A DNA stretch of 64,000 nucleotides from SLNP01 sp964568875 (GCA_964568875.1 CAZMSH010000005.1:62001-126000), one strand, 5' to 3'. Numbered from the stretch's first letter, positions 28,001 through 35,713 are shown. The notes: generated by a model from the letters alone, not told the origin. Translations and numbers: made by a program.

Positions 28001-29320
28001 CCTACCTGGCTGGCACCACAATGGCGCGATGTCTATGAAGAGCTTACAGGGAAACGCTATTTTGACCAGACAGACCGGAGCCTGTGGGAAAAGATATATT
28101 CACTTGACGATAAGAGGGTATATGATATCAGGAGAGAGCTTAAAGCATCGTTGTTCAAGGCAATCAGGAGCCAGCTTCAGAGTGAAATGCTCGACAGGCA
28201 TGTCAGTCCGAGAAAACTGCTGAACATAAGCACTCATCTTGATGAGAAAGTATTGACAATCGGATTTGCAAGAAGGTTCGCAACCTACAAGAGAGCTCAC
28301 CTTCTCTTTACCGACCTTGACAGACTCGATGCCCTGGTAAATAATCCTGATAAACCGGTGCAGTTCATATATGCAGGCAAGGCACACCCTCAGGATGGAG
28401 GAGGACAGGGGCTAATACAACGTATTAATGAAATATCGCAGATGCCCAGGTTTACAGGAAAGATTCTCTTCCTCGAGAATTACAACATGGAACTTGCAAA
28501 GCTTCTGGTAAGAGGAGTTGACATCTGGCTTAACACTCCCACACGACCAATGGAAGCTTCAGGGACGAGCGGAGAGAAGGCTGTAATGAACGGTACCCTT
28601 CACTTTAGTGTTCTTGACGGTTGGTGGGTGGAAGGATTCAGGGCATTTGCCGGATGGGCCCTGCCCCAGAAAAGAACATTTGCCAATCAGACCCTTCAGG
28701 ATGACATTGATGCCGAAACTATTTACAATATGCTTGAATATGAGATTGTGCCGGCATACTATTCCTTTAATGAACACAAGGTACCGGTGGAGTGGATAAG
28801 CCTGGTTAAAAACACCATGGTGAGAATAGCACCCGAGTTTACCATGAAGAGGATGCTTGATGACTATTTCGGGAGATACTATTTGCCACTCTGGAACCGC
28901 AGCCGTCGAATAATAGCCGATGAGTTTGCCATGGCAAAGGAGATGGCATCGTGGAAGGAGAAGATGGTAAAGGAATGGGACAATATTGAGATACTGTCAT
29001 ACAGTATTGACAAGCCTGAAGAGAACATATACAGGTCGGGAAGAAAATATACGGCAGAGGTGGTACTTGATGTTAATAACATCGAAGTCGAGCATGTTGG
29101 CGTAGAGTATGTTCTGACAAGGATGAAGACAACAGGAGAGTATGAATTTGTTGCCAGTGGCGAATTCAAGCCGGTAAGCTTCAAAAAAGGAAAATGTTTT
29201 TTCAGGGCTGAGCTGACACCCGAGAAGGCAGGTTCATTTTTCTATGGCATAAGAATATTTCCCAAACATAAGATGTTACCACATCGCCAGGATTTTCCGC
29301 TGCTGAGATGGATTGATTGA
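25097..29320 (+). CDS. Fusion of GT3-type glycogen synthase and GT35 alpha-glucan phosphorylase
   Basis: 1,407 residues from the ATG at 25097; a GTG at 25091 is also in frame. Residues about 1-555 are a GT3-like (eukaryotic-type) glycogen synthase, starting FLFETSWEICNKVGGIHTV and with SCFPSYYEPWGYTPLES near the donor site. A linker of about 15-25 residues leads to a GT35 phosphorylase (about 575-1407), with NLWWSWN, EFGIHHCLKIYSGGLGILAGD, and the PLP lysine in EASGTSGEKAVMNG (about residue 1160). Synthesis and phosphorolysis of glycogen are thus joined on one chain. No stop or frameshift lies between the halves. Last gene of the operon. Confidence 0.92.
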   Translation: MKPDFLFETSWEICNKVGGIHTVISTKALNIVNELGNNYILIGPDVWREDIRNPEFIPDDTLFAAWKEMANNEGLRVKTGRWNIAGKPIVMLLDFTPYFGQQNEIFAKFWETYKLDSISGQWDYVEPALFGYAAGKLIASFTSFYRESQSIVAQFHEWMTGTGVLYLKENAPWVATSFTTHATVLGRSIAGNNRPLYGKMKQYVPSQVALEFNVTAKQSLEKLSAAEADVFTTVSGITSKECAHFLGKEVNYVTPNGFEDSFVPPASEFGTKRETARKKLFGVAEAVLGYSPSSDALLLALSGRYEFRNKGVDIFIDSLGCLNSDTSLGKEIIAFILMPAYHSGPRGEIQSALNDSNFKNQGDKYLTHGLHYPGTDPVLSKIASNKLTNESGSKVKVIFVPSYLNGDDGIFNIAYFDLLIGFDLSCFPSYYEPWGYTPLESLMFSIPTITTTLAGFGLWVKTHFEDPGKGIAVIERTDENEQEVIGEMCRFIAEFTLLSAAGVEEARSKAHEISRIAMWDTLVAHYFDAYSYALVSSEARRSEPREFAIALAGQAGESRKPHQVPVWKDIFVQSDVPERMACLKEIACNLWWSWNNEAESLFQRMDPSLWDSCGHNPRLLIEKIDYRRLKVLAADEEFIAEMDRIYGIFREYMDRPDDASKPRIAYFSMEFGIHHCLKIYSGGLGILAGDYLKEASDSNVPLVAIGLLYRYGYFRQKLGPKGEQIAIYEAEDFSELPLCPLKDHDDNQLSVSLVWPGRNVIARVWEAKIGKVTLYLLDTDFDENSPEDRSVTHHLYGGDNENRLKQELILGIGGIRFLRKFGIEPDVYHSNEGHSAFIGMERLFHLIEDKHLKYEEALEVVRSTTLFTTHTPVPAGHDSFDEDLLRRYISHYHSRLKISWDELMALGRCRTEPERKFNMSYLATRLSQQVNGVSKLHGEVSRAMFNKLWPGYLKEELHVGHVTNGVHHPTWLAPQWRDVYEELTGKRYFDQTDRSLWEKIYSLDDKRVYDIRRELKASLFKAIRSQLQSEMLDRHVSPRKLLNISTHLDEKVLTIGFARRFATYKRAHLLFTDLDRLDALVNNPDKPVQFIYAGKAHPQDGGGQGLIQRINEISQMPRFTGKILFLENYNMELAKLLVRGVDIWLNTPTRPMEASGTSGEKAVMNGTLHFSVLDGWWVEGFRAFAGWALPQKRTFANQTLQDDIDAETIYNMLEYEIVPAYYSFNEHKVPVEWISLVKNTMVRIAPEFTMKRMLDDYFGRYYLPLWNRSRRIIADEFAMAKEMASWKEKMVKEWDNIEILSYSIDKPEENIYRSGRKYTAEVVLDVNNIEVEHVGVEYVLTRMKTTGEYEFVASGEFKPVSFKKGKCFFRAELTPEKAGSFFYGIRIFPKHKMLPHRQDFPLLRWID

Positions 29321-29937
29321 AATTATTAGCCATAAATATGTAAATCGTCAACTAAAAGTTTCCCGGTAAAGGGTAATATTTAATGTGTGGTTTTTCCTTG
29401 CTGCCGGGGACCAGTTATAGCTATTACAGAGGAACTTCCTGGAATATTGTATTTTTTGTTCTGATAAGATTCGGTAGAGCATATGGCAGGTTTATTTTAT
29501 GCAAATATGAATTAGATATTCAGAATTGCATAAATGCACATTCTTTTTTCATAATTCAAACATAATAAAGAATATTTTGACAAGTTAAGACGATGTTCAA
29601 CCCGGCAATTTCGAAAGGCCAGCGCGAACCAGTAGATCTGCAGCGCTGATTGCGGGAGTATGTTGTATGACACGCTGATATCGAGGGGTAAATGCCAATA
29701 TATCAGATAGGTGGAATTCACAAAATAGAATCACAGGTAATTTGCCTTAAGAAAAGCTCAGAAAACCGTACTGCGGCTTCAATTATTTATTATAATTTGC
29801 ATATCAGTTTAAGTGAATTGTCAATGCGGAATGTAATGGTCTGGTGCAAGAATGATAAAGAAGTTAAGTAATAGCAAGATGAAATGGAGAGTTAAAAATG
29901 GGTCTCCTTTTGGCACTTTTTTTTCACCTTTAGTTAA
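29321..29937. other. AT-rich intergenic region at the left end of the accessory island
   Basis: No convincing gene. The stretch holds one recognisable item, a 50-nt block (29659-29708) that recurs at 32862-32911. A short plus-strand ORF starting at 29852 reads into the structured repeat and is not conserved in its first half. Confidence 0.6.
29659..29708. repeat. Module-boundary block, copy A
   Basis: 50 nt starting TATGTTGTAT, matching 32862-32911 without gaps at roughly 80 percent by eye. The most conserved cores are TATGTTGTAT, GGGGTAA and CAGAT. It lies 279 nt before structured repeat copy A; in copy B the spacing is 284 nt. Confidence 0.7.
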
Positions 29938-30057
29938 GGGAGCGTTTTCTTCAATTGAGAAAACGGGAAGAGGAAGCCAGTCCTTCACAGGGTCGGGAGC
30001 TTCCTCTTCGTACTCCCCTTGCTGTAAATACAGAAAGGAGGTAATGCGGCAAAGATA
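29938..30057. repeat. 120-nt structured element, copy A (candidate structured RNA)
   Basis: Identical to 33146-33265 at 114 of 120 positions. Predicted pairing on either strand: an outer GGGAG/CTCCC (29938-29942 with 30013-30017); hairpin 1 of 8 bp (29943-29950 with 29958-29965); hairpin 2 of 11 perfect bp (29967-29977 with 29999-30009); and a small CTGT/ACAG hairpin near 30022. All six differences between copies fall in hairpin loops. The right end holds AGAAAGGAGGT, complementary to the usual 16S rRNA 3' end. On the minus strand TATCTTTG (30057-30050) matches a -7 box but lacks a -33. The first gene of module A starts 73 nt downstream. Strand and function are undecided. Confidence 0.75.
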
Positions 30058-30129
30058 GAAATAAAACCAACGCCCCTTGTTTGCAGGTGATATTTGTGTG
30101 ATGGTACTGGGACGTTATTATTTTGAATT

Positions 30130-31371
30130 ATGAAAAAGATAATAAAAACAGTGATAGTGGCCAGCCTTGTATTGACAACCAGTTGCAATAGGAATACGCA
30201 GGTTGAACAAACAGGGCTTCTAAAGATAAGACTTGTGCCTGAGGAGATTGATACTATCCCTTTAGACTCAATTGTTCGAAATGTGAAGTATGTTGCTCTT
30301 GAAACAGGGCCAGATTGTCTTATAGAAAAGTACGATGATATTCAGATTGTGGCAGACAAAATTTTTGTTTCCAGTAACAGTGGAATGCAGCAGGCTATTT
30401 TTGTGTTTGATATGCAGGGTAGTTTCCTCTTTAAGATAGATGCCCATGGAAGGGGGCCGGGGGAGTATCTCCATGTCAGCTCTTTTATTGTAAATAGTTT
30501 AGAGGAGCAAGTTGTTGTTTTTGACCAGATTAGGGCATCAGTTTATGATTTTAATGGAGATTTCGTAAAAAGCCATGTATTCACTGGCATACATCCGGGA
30601 AATAATACCGTTCTCTTTTGTGGTCATTATTACTCTTATGCTCTGGACTTTTTGGCACAGACCAGAACCAATCCAGACCCTGACATCCTTTTCAATACCA
30701 TTGCCCTATTTGACAGTACATTTAGTTTGATCTCCCACTCTTTGCCTCGTCGTAATCAGTTTATTCAATCAATGTATTTACATGATGATAAGAATATACT
30801 CATTAAGGGGAAGGAATCACTGTACATCTTTGACCACTATTCTGGGATTATAAATGAGGTTATTGGTAATGATTTAATACCAAGATACCAATTAGACTAT
30901 GGTGAGCATGGGGTTTCAGAAAAGGAGATGGTACAGATCCTGAATCAGGAAAGTGGTAGCGATTATTTCTCGCACTTTCGAACGAATAATCTTTGTCTCC
31001 CTGCAAGTACCAGAATACATGTTGCAGGTGATTATTTCATAATTGTATCAACCATTGGGAGTAAGGTGTATTCGTTTATTTGCGAAAGAGTTCGCGGGAG
31101 ATCATTTCTTATAAATGTTCGAGGCTCAATATGTCAGCTTGCTCCTTCATTACCCTTAATTAGGTCTGATGGCAATACCCTTTTTAGTGCTATTGCAGCA
31201 TCTAACGTAGTAAATAAGCGAAAGATTTGCGACGGACGTGCAGTTGATGATAACAGTCCATTCAGAATGTCTGGATTGAATAGGATAGACTTAATTGAGC
31301 CTGATGACAATGCCATAATAGTCTTATTCGAGCTTAGGGATGACTTGAATGACTGGCTGGTTGATCGCTAA
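30130..31371 (+). CDS. 6-bladed beta-propeller lipoprotein, module A
   Basis: 413 residues. A lipoprotein signal ends VLTTSC at about residue 19. The mature part shows the family's repeated blade pattern: PLDSIVRNVKYVALETGPDCLIEKYDDIQIV, written here only as starting PLDSIVRNV and ending DDIQIV, then IFVFDMQGSFLFKIDAHGRG and PGEYLHVSSF. It is a paralogue of the gene at 34072, clearest in the first 120 residues. The family (DUF4934/DUF5128-like, often beside NVEALA genes) has no known enzymatic role; a surface-exposed binding propeller is likely. Codon use looks more AT-rich than the glycogen genes before it. Confidence 0.8.
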   Translation: MKKIIKTVIVASLVLTTSCNRNTQVEQTGLLKIRLVPEEIDTIPLDSIVRNVKYVALETGPDCLIEKYDDIQIVADKIFVSSNSGMQQAIFVFDMQGSFLFKIDAHGRGPGEYLHVSSFIVNSLEEQVVVFDQIRASVYDFNGDFVKSHVFTGIHPGNNTVLFCGHYYSYALDFLAQTRTNPDPDILFNTIALFDSTFSLISHSLPRRNQFIQSMYLHDDKNILIKGKESLYIFDHYSGIINEVIGNDLIPRYQLDYGEHGVSEKEMVQILNQESGSDYFSHFRTNNLCLPASTRIHVAGDYFIIVSTIGSKVYSFICERVRGRSFLINVRGSICQLAPSLPLIRSDGNTLFSAIAASNVVNKRKICDGRAVDDNSPFRMSGLNRIDLIEPDDNAIIVLFELRDDLNDWLVDR

Positions 31372-31420
31372 TTACAATAAGACTATCGGTGTTTGTTTAA
31401 TTTACTTAAAACCTGTAAAT

Positions 31421-32275
31421 ATGAAAAACGGTTTTTTAGATGGGATGAAACGATTTCTCGTAGCGGGCATAATCTTTATAATTGCTTGCGCCATTTCATT
31501 ATTAGTATTTCTCACTGGGAAGGACGATACACCTGTTGCCATTGAAGAGATCACGAAACCAGAGATTAAATGGCTGGATATAAACGGGGGTACCTTCAAA
31601 ATGGGTAGCGATGAACGGTTTGTATCAATGAATTACGAGAAACCTATTCGAGAGGTTGCAATTAGCCCTTTCAGAATGAGCCAGAATGAGATCACCTTTG
31701 CGCAATATGATCTTTTTTGCGATGCCACTGGCAGAGAGAAGCCTGATGATGAAGGCTGGGGCCGCGATAATCGGCCTGTAATAAACGTCACCTGGTACGA
31801 TGCAGTTGCATTCGCTGATTGGATGGGTTGCCGTCTTCCAACAGAGGCTGAATGGGAGTATGCCGCAAGGGCCGGCACAAGGACTCAATTCTACACCGGA
31901 GAATGTATTACTACTGAACAGGCCAATTTTGATGGTACCAATCCTTTTTCTTCACCTGATGTTAGTTGCCCACCTGGGATTTTGAGAGCAAAGACTCTTC
32001 CCGTTGGAAGCTTCCTTCCCAATGCATGGGGTCTTTTTGATATGTCTGGCAATGTCAATGAATGGGTAAGTGACTGGTATGACGATTATCCCAACAGTTC
32101 AGAAACAGATCCATTAGGGCCTTCAGATGATAATCCAAGATCTGTAAATAAAGTTTATCGTGGAGGCTCGTGGGATTTACCGGCCAGGTTTCTCCGCAGT
32201 TCCAGCCGGATGGGGACTCCTCCCGAAAGAAAAGGAAATTCTTTGGGATTCAGGCTTGTGAAAAATTATGATTAA
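31421..32275 (+). CDS. SUMF1/FGE-fold protein, membrane-anchored, without the catalytic cysteines
   Basis: 284 residues from the ATG at 31421; an open frame from 31349 would overlap the upstream gene. One membrane helix (about 8-30) is followed by a formylglycine-generating-enzyme-like fold with GGTFKMGS, NRPVINVTWYDAVAFADW, RLPTEAEWEYAARAG, GLFDMSGNVNEWVSDWYD and YRGGSWD. The C-terminal region reads SWDLPARFLRSSSRM and has none of the cysteines that make a copper-dependent FGE, so it is unlikely to activate sulfatases. Members of this fold also serve as binding or hydroxylating domains. Found only in module A. Confidence 0.83.
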   Translation: MKNGFLDGMKRFLVAGIIFIIACAISLLVFLTGKDDTPVAIEEITKPEIKWLDINGGTFKMGSDERFVSMNYEKPIREVAISPFRMSQNEITFAQYDLFCDATGREKPDDEGWGRDNRPVINVTWYDAVAFADWMGCRLPTEAEWEYAARAGTRTQFYTGECITTEQANFDGTNPFSSPDVSCPPGILRAKTLPVGSFLPNAWGLFDMSGNVNEWVSDWYDDYPNSSETDPLGPSDDNPRSVNKVYRGGSWDLPARFLRSSSRMGTPPERKGNSLGFRLVKNYD

Positions 32276-32282
32276 CTGAGAA

Positions 32283-32729
32283 AAGAAAATAGCTGCTGGC
32301 AAATTAGTGGCGCTGTTTGGTGTTCTGATTCTTTCAGTTTCCTGCAGAGACAATCGGGCTGTTTTGAAAGGGTGCGCTCCATGCTATCCCAAATTCATTG
32401 AGTGGCATAAGCGAATGGAGCAATTATCTACTCCAGATAATTATACTGTGCAATTTATTATCAATGCACGACATTATGAGAACTTTCTTCGCAATGCTAA
32501 CACCTACGGCGTGGTTGACGAGAGATATTTCCATGTTATGGACCCGGATAACAAGTTTATGATGGCTAACCTGGATGTTCCCCGTGCGATAATTGATCGA
32601 TTAATCCTTATTAACAAAGACAACCGCATCAAAATCGTAGGTGAACCCTTTGCAAATGCCGACATGACAAAGGTATACCACATTGTAACGGGTGTTGACA
32701 CGAAACATGCAGGTGAGTCAAAGTGGTAA
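32283..32729 (+). pseudogene. Thioredoxin-like lipoprotein gene with internal deletion, module A
   Basis: Close paralogue of the intact gene at 35714. The region from CAPCYPK to the C-terminus aligns throughout (INARHYENF, VDERYF, DKDNRIK or NKDNRIK, GEPFANADMTKV). About 45 codons between the lipobox region (SVSC) and the CxxC are missing. There is no ATG at the expected start: the frame opens after a TGA at 32277 and the only usable start is a GTG at 32307, which would give a signal too short and uncharged. Probably not functional. Confidence 0.7.
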
Positions 32730-32761
32730 AGCAGTGGACGAACAACCTTAAAGCAAACAAT

Positions 32762-32860
32762 ATGAGCACCAGCCTAAGAAAGCGAGTACTTACCTATGTT
32801 GTGCAGGCTCCGCACACCTGTTTTCAAATTGAAACAGGGGTAAAGGGGATTCAGGAATAA
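32762..32860 (+). pseudogene. Remnant of a transglutaminase-like gene start, module A
   Basis: An ATG at 32762 opens 32 codons. The first 12 or so (MSTSLRKRVLTYV) match the N-terminus of the gene at 36327 (MTTNQRKRVLTYI), at the same place after the thioredoxin-like gene. After that the similarity stops, leaving a short stop-bounded tail. A 7-bp inverted repeat (32817-32823 with 32832-32838) lies near the break. Confidence 0.6.
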
Positions 32861-32861
32861 A

Positions 32862-32911
32862 TATGTTGTATAACATACTGATAATGGGGGGGTAAGTGCC
32901 AGTATGACAGA
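32862..32911. repeat. Module-boundary block, copy B
   Basis: The second copy of the 50-nt block at 29659-29708, placed just after the transglutaminase-like remnant. With the structured element 284 nt further on it marks the left edge of module B. The offset between the two copies is 3,203 nt here and 3,208 nt for the structured element. Confidence 0.7.
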
Positions 32912-33145
32912 TCGATAGAGATGCCATGGCTTTTCGTATGCCCCTTGCCGGATGAAGATTTAATAAGTATCCTATTGCTGTATCAAGTTATGTTTGTAAT
33001 TTTCGAATCAGTCAATGTCAACAACTGTTTTCATGAAACGTAATGGATTGCTGCAATTAATGTTACAAGTAATAGATATGATAGGCCTGATGGGAGGTGC
33101 TAACAGTACCACATCAGTCTTGTGTTGTTATAAATCATCAGGTAC

Positions 33146-33265
33146 GGGAGCGTTTTCTTCTATGGAGAAAACGGGAAGAGGAAGCCATTCCTTCGTTGGG
33201 TCGGGAGCTTCCTCTTCGTACTCCCCTTGCTGTAAATACAGAAAGGAGGTAATGCGGCAAAGATA
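33146..33265. repeat. 120-nt structured element, copy B (candidate structured RNA)
   Basis: Same fold as copy A, with stems at 33151-33158/33166-33173 and 33175-33185/33207-33217. Loop 1 reads TCTATGG where copy A has TCAATTG, and loop 2 has TTCGTT where copy A has TTCACA. AGAAAGGAGGT is at 33240-33250 and TATCTTTG on the minus strand at 33265-33258. The NVEALA gene starts 170 nt downstream. No terminator-like T-run follows on either strand. Confidence 0.75.
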
Positions 33266-33435
33266 GGAAGAAAACGAAAACCCTCTGCTCCCCGGTGATT
33301 TTTGTGTAGATTTCTCAGTCTCGCCATCTGAGATCGGTAATGTAAGCCAGGGAACAAATTTCGTCCGGTGTAGGGTACTGGTGTTATTGCATCAGGGAAG
33401 TACCGGGTAGTTTAAACAACTTAAAACTGATTATT

Positions 33436-33891
33436 ATGAAAAATTCAAAAGCAATATTGTTAGCGATTTGTGCGAGTGCCTTTGCCGTGCTCACTGTTGT
33501 CAACATAAGTCTGGCAAGTCCCAAATCAGTGGGTGATACCACCCTCAACATGCTTGAGATCATGACCCGTGCTTTCGATGAGAGTGAAGGCGGGGAGGGA
33601 ACTCAAACTTGCTCTCCGAATGAATGTACTAGTCCTCCTGCGCTATGGATTAGTGGTAATAAACTTTCTGGATCTCCAAACTATGCTTATGTCGTTCATA
33701 CTGCATGTGGGTTTAAAGGACTTAAAGCAAATATGCCATTAGGTGCGACTATAACAGCTGAATTTAAGAATTGTCTGGTAGGTTATGAGTACAATTGTAT
33801 TACCAGCTGGGGTAACACATGCTGCCCTTCGATGATGAAGCACTGCTTCTATGGCTACGATTGTGGTGGGGGTGGTGGCGATCCAGCATAA
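33436..33891 (+). CDS. NVEALA-family secreted Cys-rich protein
   Basis: 151 residues. The N-terminus is the family's long signal: Lys near the start, then AICASAFAVLTVVNISLA, whose VVNISLA (21-27) replaces the name-giving NVEALA. Cleavage is likely after Ala27. The mature part of about 124 residues carries nine cysteines (59, 64, 91, 113, 121, 129, 130, 137, 143) and ends in a GGGGGDPA tail. The family is known from Bacteroidota, beside 6-bladed propeller lipoproteins; its function is not known. The neighbouring CxxC lipoprotein could handle its disulfides. First gene of module B. Confidence 0.75.
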   Translation: MKNSKAILLAICASAFAVLTVVNISLASPKSVGDTTLNMLEIMTRAFDESEGGEGTQTCSPNECTSPPALWISGNKLSGSPNYAYVVHTACGFKGLKANMPLGATITAEFKNCLVGYEYNCITSWGNTCCPSMMKHCFYGYDCGGGGGDPA

Positions 33892-34071
33892 TGGAGTCTT
33901 CTCTTAGTTTTTACCACTAATAGGATGGATTATCTTGTGTTTGGATTGGTTATAGGGATTCTAATTATTTGATAATGATTATATTTCATGAACGCAATCC
34001 TTGTGTTCAATTAACCAGTCCATACACAATTTGATATTACAAACCAATCTAAAATCTAAAATGAAAGCCAT

Positions 34072-35358
34072 ATGCAATTATCGAAGATTATTGTAATTAC
34101 AACTGTTTTATTTACAGCCCTTAGTTGCCACACCCGTGACTTTAATAAACCATTGAATGTTGATGCTATCAGTCTTGAGTACTCAGAATTGCCATTATTG
34201 CCAATCGATTCAGTAGTCACAAATGTAAGGTTCGTACGTCTTGAAACTAATACTGATTGCCTTATTGAGAGCTATGATGAAATTCAGATTGTTGACGATA
34301 GGATTTTTATCAGGTCTTCCAAAAGAAGCCAACAATCTCTCTTTGTTTTCGATATGGAAGGTAATCACCTTCTAACTATCAATGCGCAGGGTCGAGGACC
34401 TGGTGAGTATCTTGCTCTGAGAGGTTTTACAGTTAGTCCGGAGAGTAAGGAGATCTGCCTCCTTGACCTCGCTCAGGTTTTAATATATGATTATTGCGGA
34501 AGCCACCTTAGAAGCCACTCTTTTGATAAGTTAGGGCTTTTCCCATGCGATATTAGTCCTAGTCTCATAAGTTTTAACGGGTATTATTACATGATTGTAG
34601 AGACTTTTGAGACCAAGGGAATTGATCCTGTAAAAGGGTGGGGCACAGAGCTTATGGAAGACGATATGTTTAATCTTGTTGCGGTATTTGATAAGGATTG
34701 GAGACTTATATCTCGAACTTATCCTATACCACGGGAAAGGAGCGGGCAACACTATCGTTTTCAGCTTACAATTGGTAAACAGAATAGCGTATTTATAAGT
34801 GACGCTGGAAACCTTTGGTACCACTCTGTCTTTTCAGACTATCTCTATGAGGTAATTGACCATAAGTTTATACCTCAATTCAGGTTAGAGTATGGCCGGC
34901 ATAAGATACCAGAGGAAAGCCGTAGAGAGGCAAGTAAAATTCATGAATCACAGGCTATGAATTACATTCATACCTTCTTTAATGGCAATTACGGATTTCC
35001 GGGAACACGATACTCTGTAAGAGACTCACAAATTCTACTGCAACCAACTATAGGAAGAGCGGAGCCGCTAATTCTGTTTGACAGGCGAACAAATAAGAGT
35101 CTTGTGCTTGCAATGACTCAAAGCGATGAAATAGGCAATATGGCAAATCTCTATCCAACATCGGGGATACAATCATATTATGGAGGTTTCTTCGGACATC
35201 TTCCCTCAGAAAGACATGTTTGGGTGAGAGACATGGGCAGAGAATATTGTAGGGAGAGTTTACTTTCTCCTCTTAACTTCCCAGAGTACGATCAGCTCAC
35301 GAAAGAAGACAATGGGGTTATCCTGTTTTTTGAGCTTAAGAAAGGAATTAATTATTAG
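34072..35358 (+). CDS. 6-bladed beta-propeller lipoprotein, module B
   Basis: 428 residues with a lipobox at FTALSC (about residue 19). It is a paralogue of the propeller in module A: LPIDSVVTNVRFVRLET, CLIESYDEIQIVDDRIFI and INAQGRGPGEYL line up one to one with it. The middle blades diverge more. It lies 180 nt after the NVEALA gene, an arrangement common in Bacteroidota. Likely exposed at the outer membrane surface or periplasmic face; partner or ligand unknown. Confidence 0.8.
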   Translation: MQLSKIIVITTVLFTALSCHTRDFNKPLNVDAISLEYSELPLLPIDSVVTNVRFVRLETNTDCLIESYDEIQIVDDRIFIRSSKRSQQSLFVFDMEGNHLLTINAQGRGPGEYLALRGFTVSPESKEICLLDLAQVLIYDYCGSHLRSHSFDKLGLFPCDISPSLISFNGYYYMIVETFETKGIDPVKGWGTELMEDDMFNLVAVFDKDWRLISRTYPIPRERSGQHYRFQLTIGKQNSVFISDAGNLWYHSVFSDYLYEVIDHKFIPQFRLEYGRHKIPEESRREASKIHESQAMNYIHTFFNGNYGFPGTRYSVRDSQILLQPTIGRAEPLILFDRRTNKSLVLAMTQSDEIGNMANLYPTSGIQSYYGGFFGHLPSERHVWVRDMGREYCRESLLSPLNFPEYDQLTKEDNGVILFFELKKGINY

Positions 35359-35713
35359 CGTTTTATGAAGAAACCTGATAGGATAATTAAGAGGTGCAAT
35401 TCTAGTTGCTAACTAATAATTCGGTTTTAATAGAATCAAGAAGATGTATTTACTTAATTATTCCTAGCGAAGACTTAGCCCATAAAATAGCCTCTCATAT
35501 TGATTGGAAGCTTCTGACAGTAAGGTCAAGGGAGAAAGCAGCCACCACCGAATTCAGCTTTCCCTGAATCAGTGAGAGTAACACTAAAGATAAAAGTTAT
35601 TGTATTAGAAGCATTGGACGTGGATAAATTGGATTATAAACCCTGCTGAAGGCAGCTAATAGTCTTAAGTTCAATAATATGTAGTTAATTATAGTCTTGT
35701 AACATCAGATAAT
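35359..35713. other. Intergenic stretch inside module B
   Basis: 355 nt, AT-rich. One frame holds a stop-bounded run of about 35 codons (starting near 35459, reading IPSEDLAHKIASHIDW) without a start codon, which I cannot assign. No promoter match, no copy of the structured element. Otherwise nothing seen. Confidence 0.5.

Noticed and set aside
30050..30057. Complete minus-strand promoter in the structured element
   Set aside because: TATCTTTG matches the -7 box in both copies, but neither copy has a TTG 17-23 nt further upstream and no terminator follows, so I do not call a promoter or fix the strand.
29852..30058. Short plus-strand ORF whose C-terminal 40 residues are nearly the same as those of an ORF at 33015-33266
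   Set aside because: The similarity is limited to the structured element, the upstream parts are unrelated, and changes follow loops rather than codons. I treat both as chance reading of the element.
31421..32275. SUMF1-fold gene as maturase of the sulfatase in the same window
   Set aside because: It lacks the active-site cysteines, the sulfatase is of the serine type and lies 17 kb away.
35459..35566. Stop-bounded run of about 35 codons that faintly recalls a transposase N-terminus
   Set aside because: No start codon, no continuation, no terminal inverted repeats or target duplication; too little to call an IS remnant.
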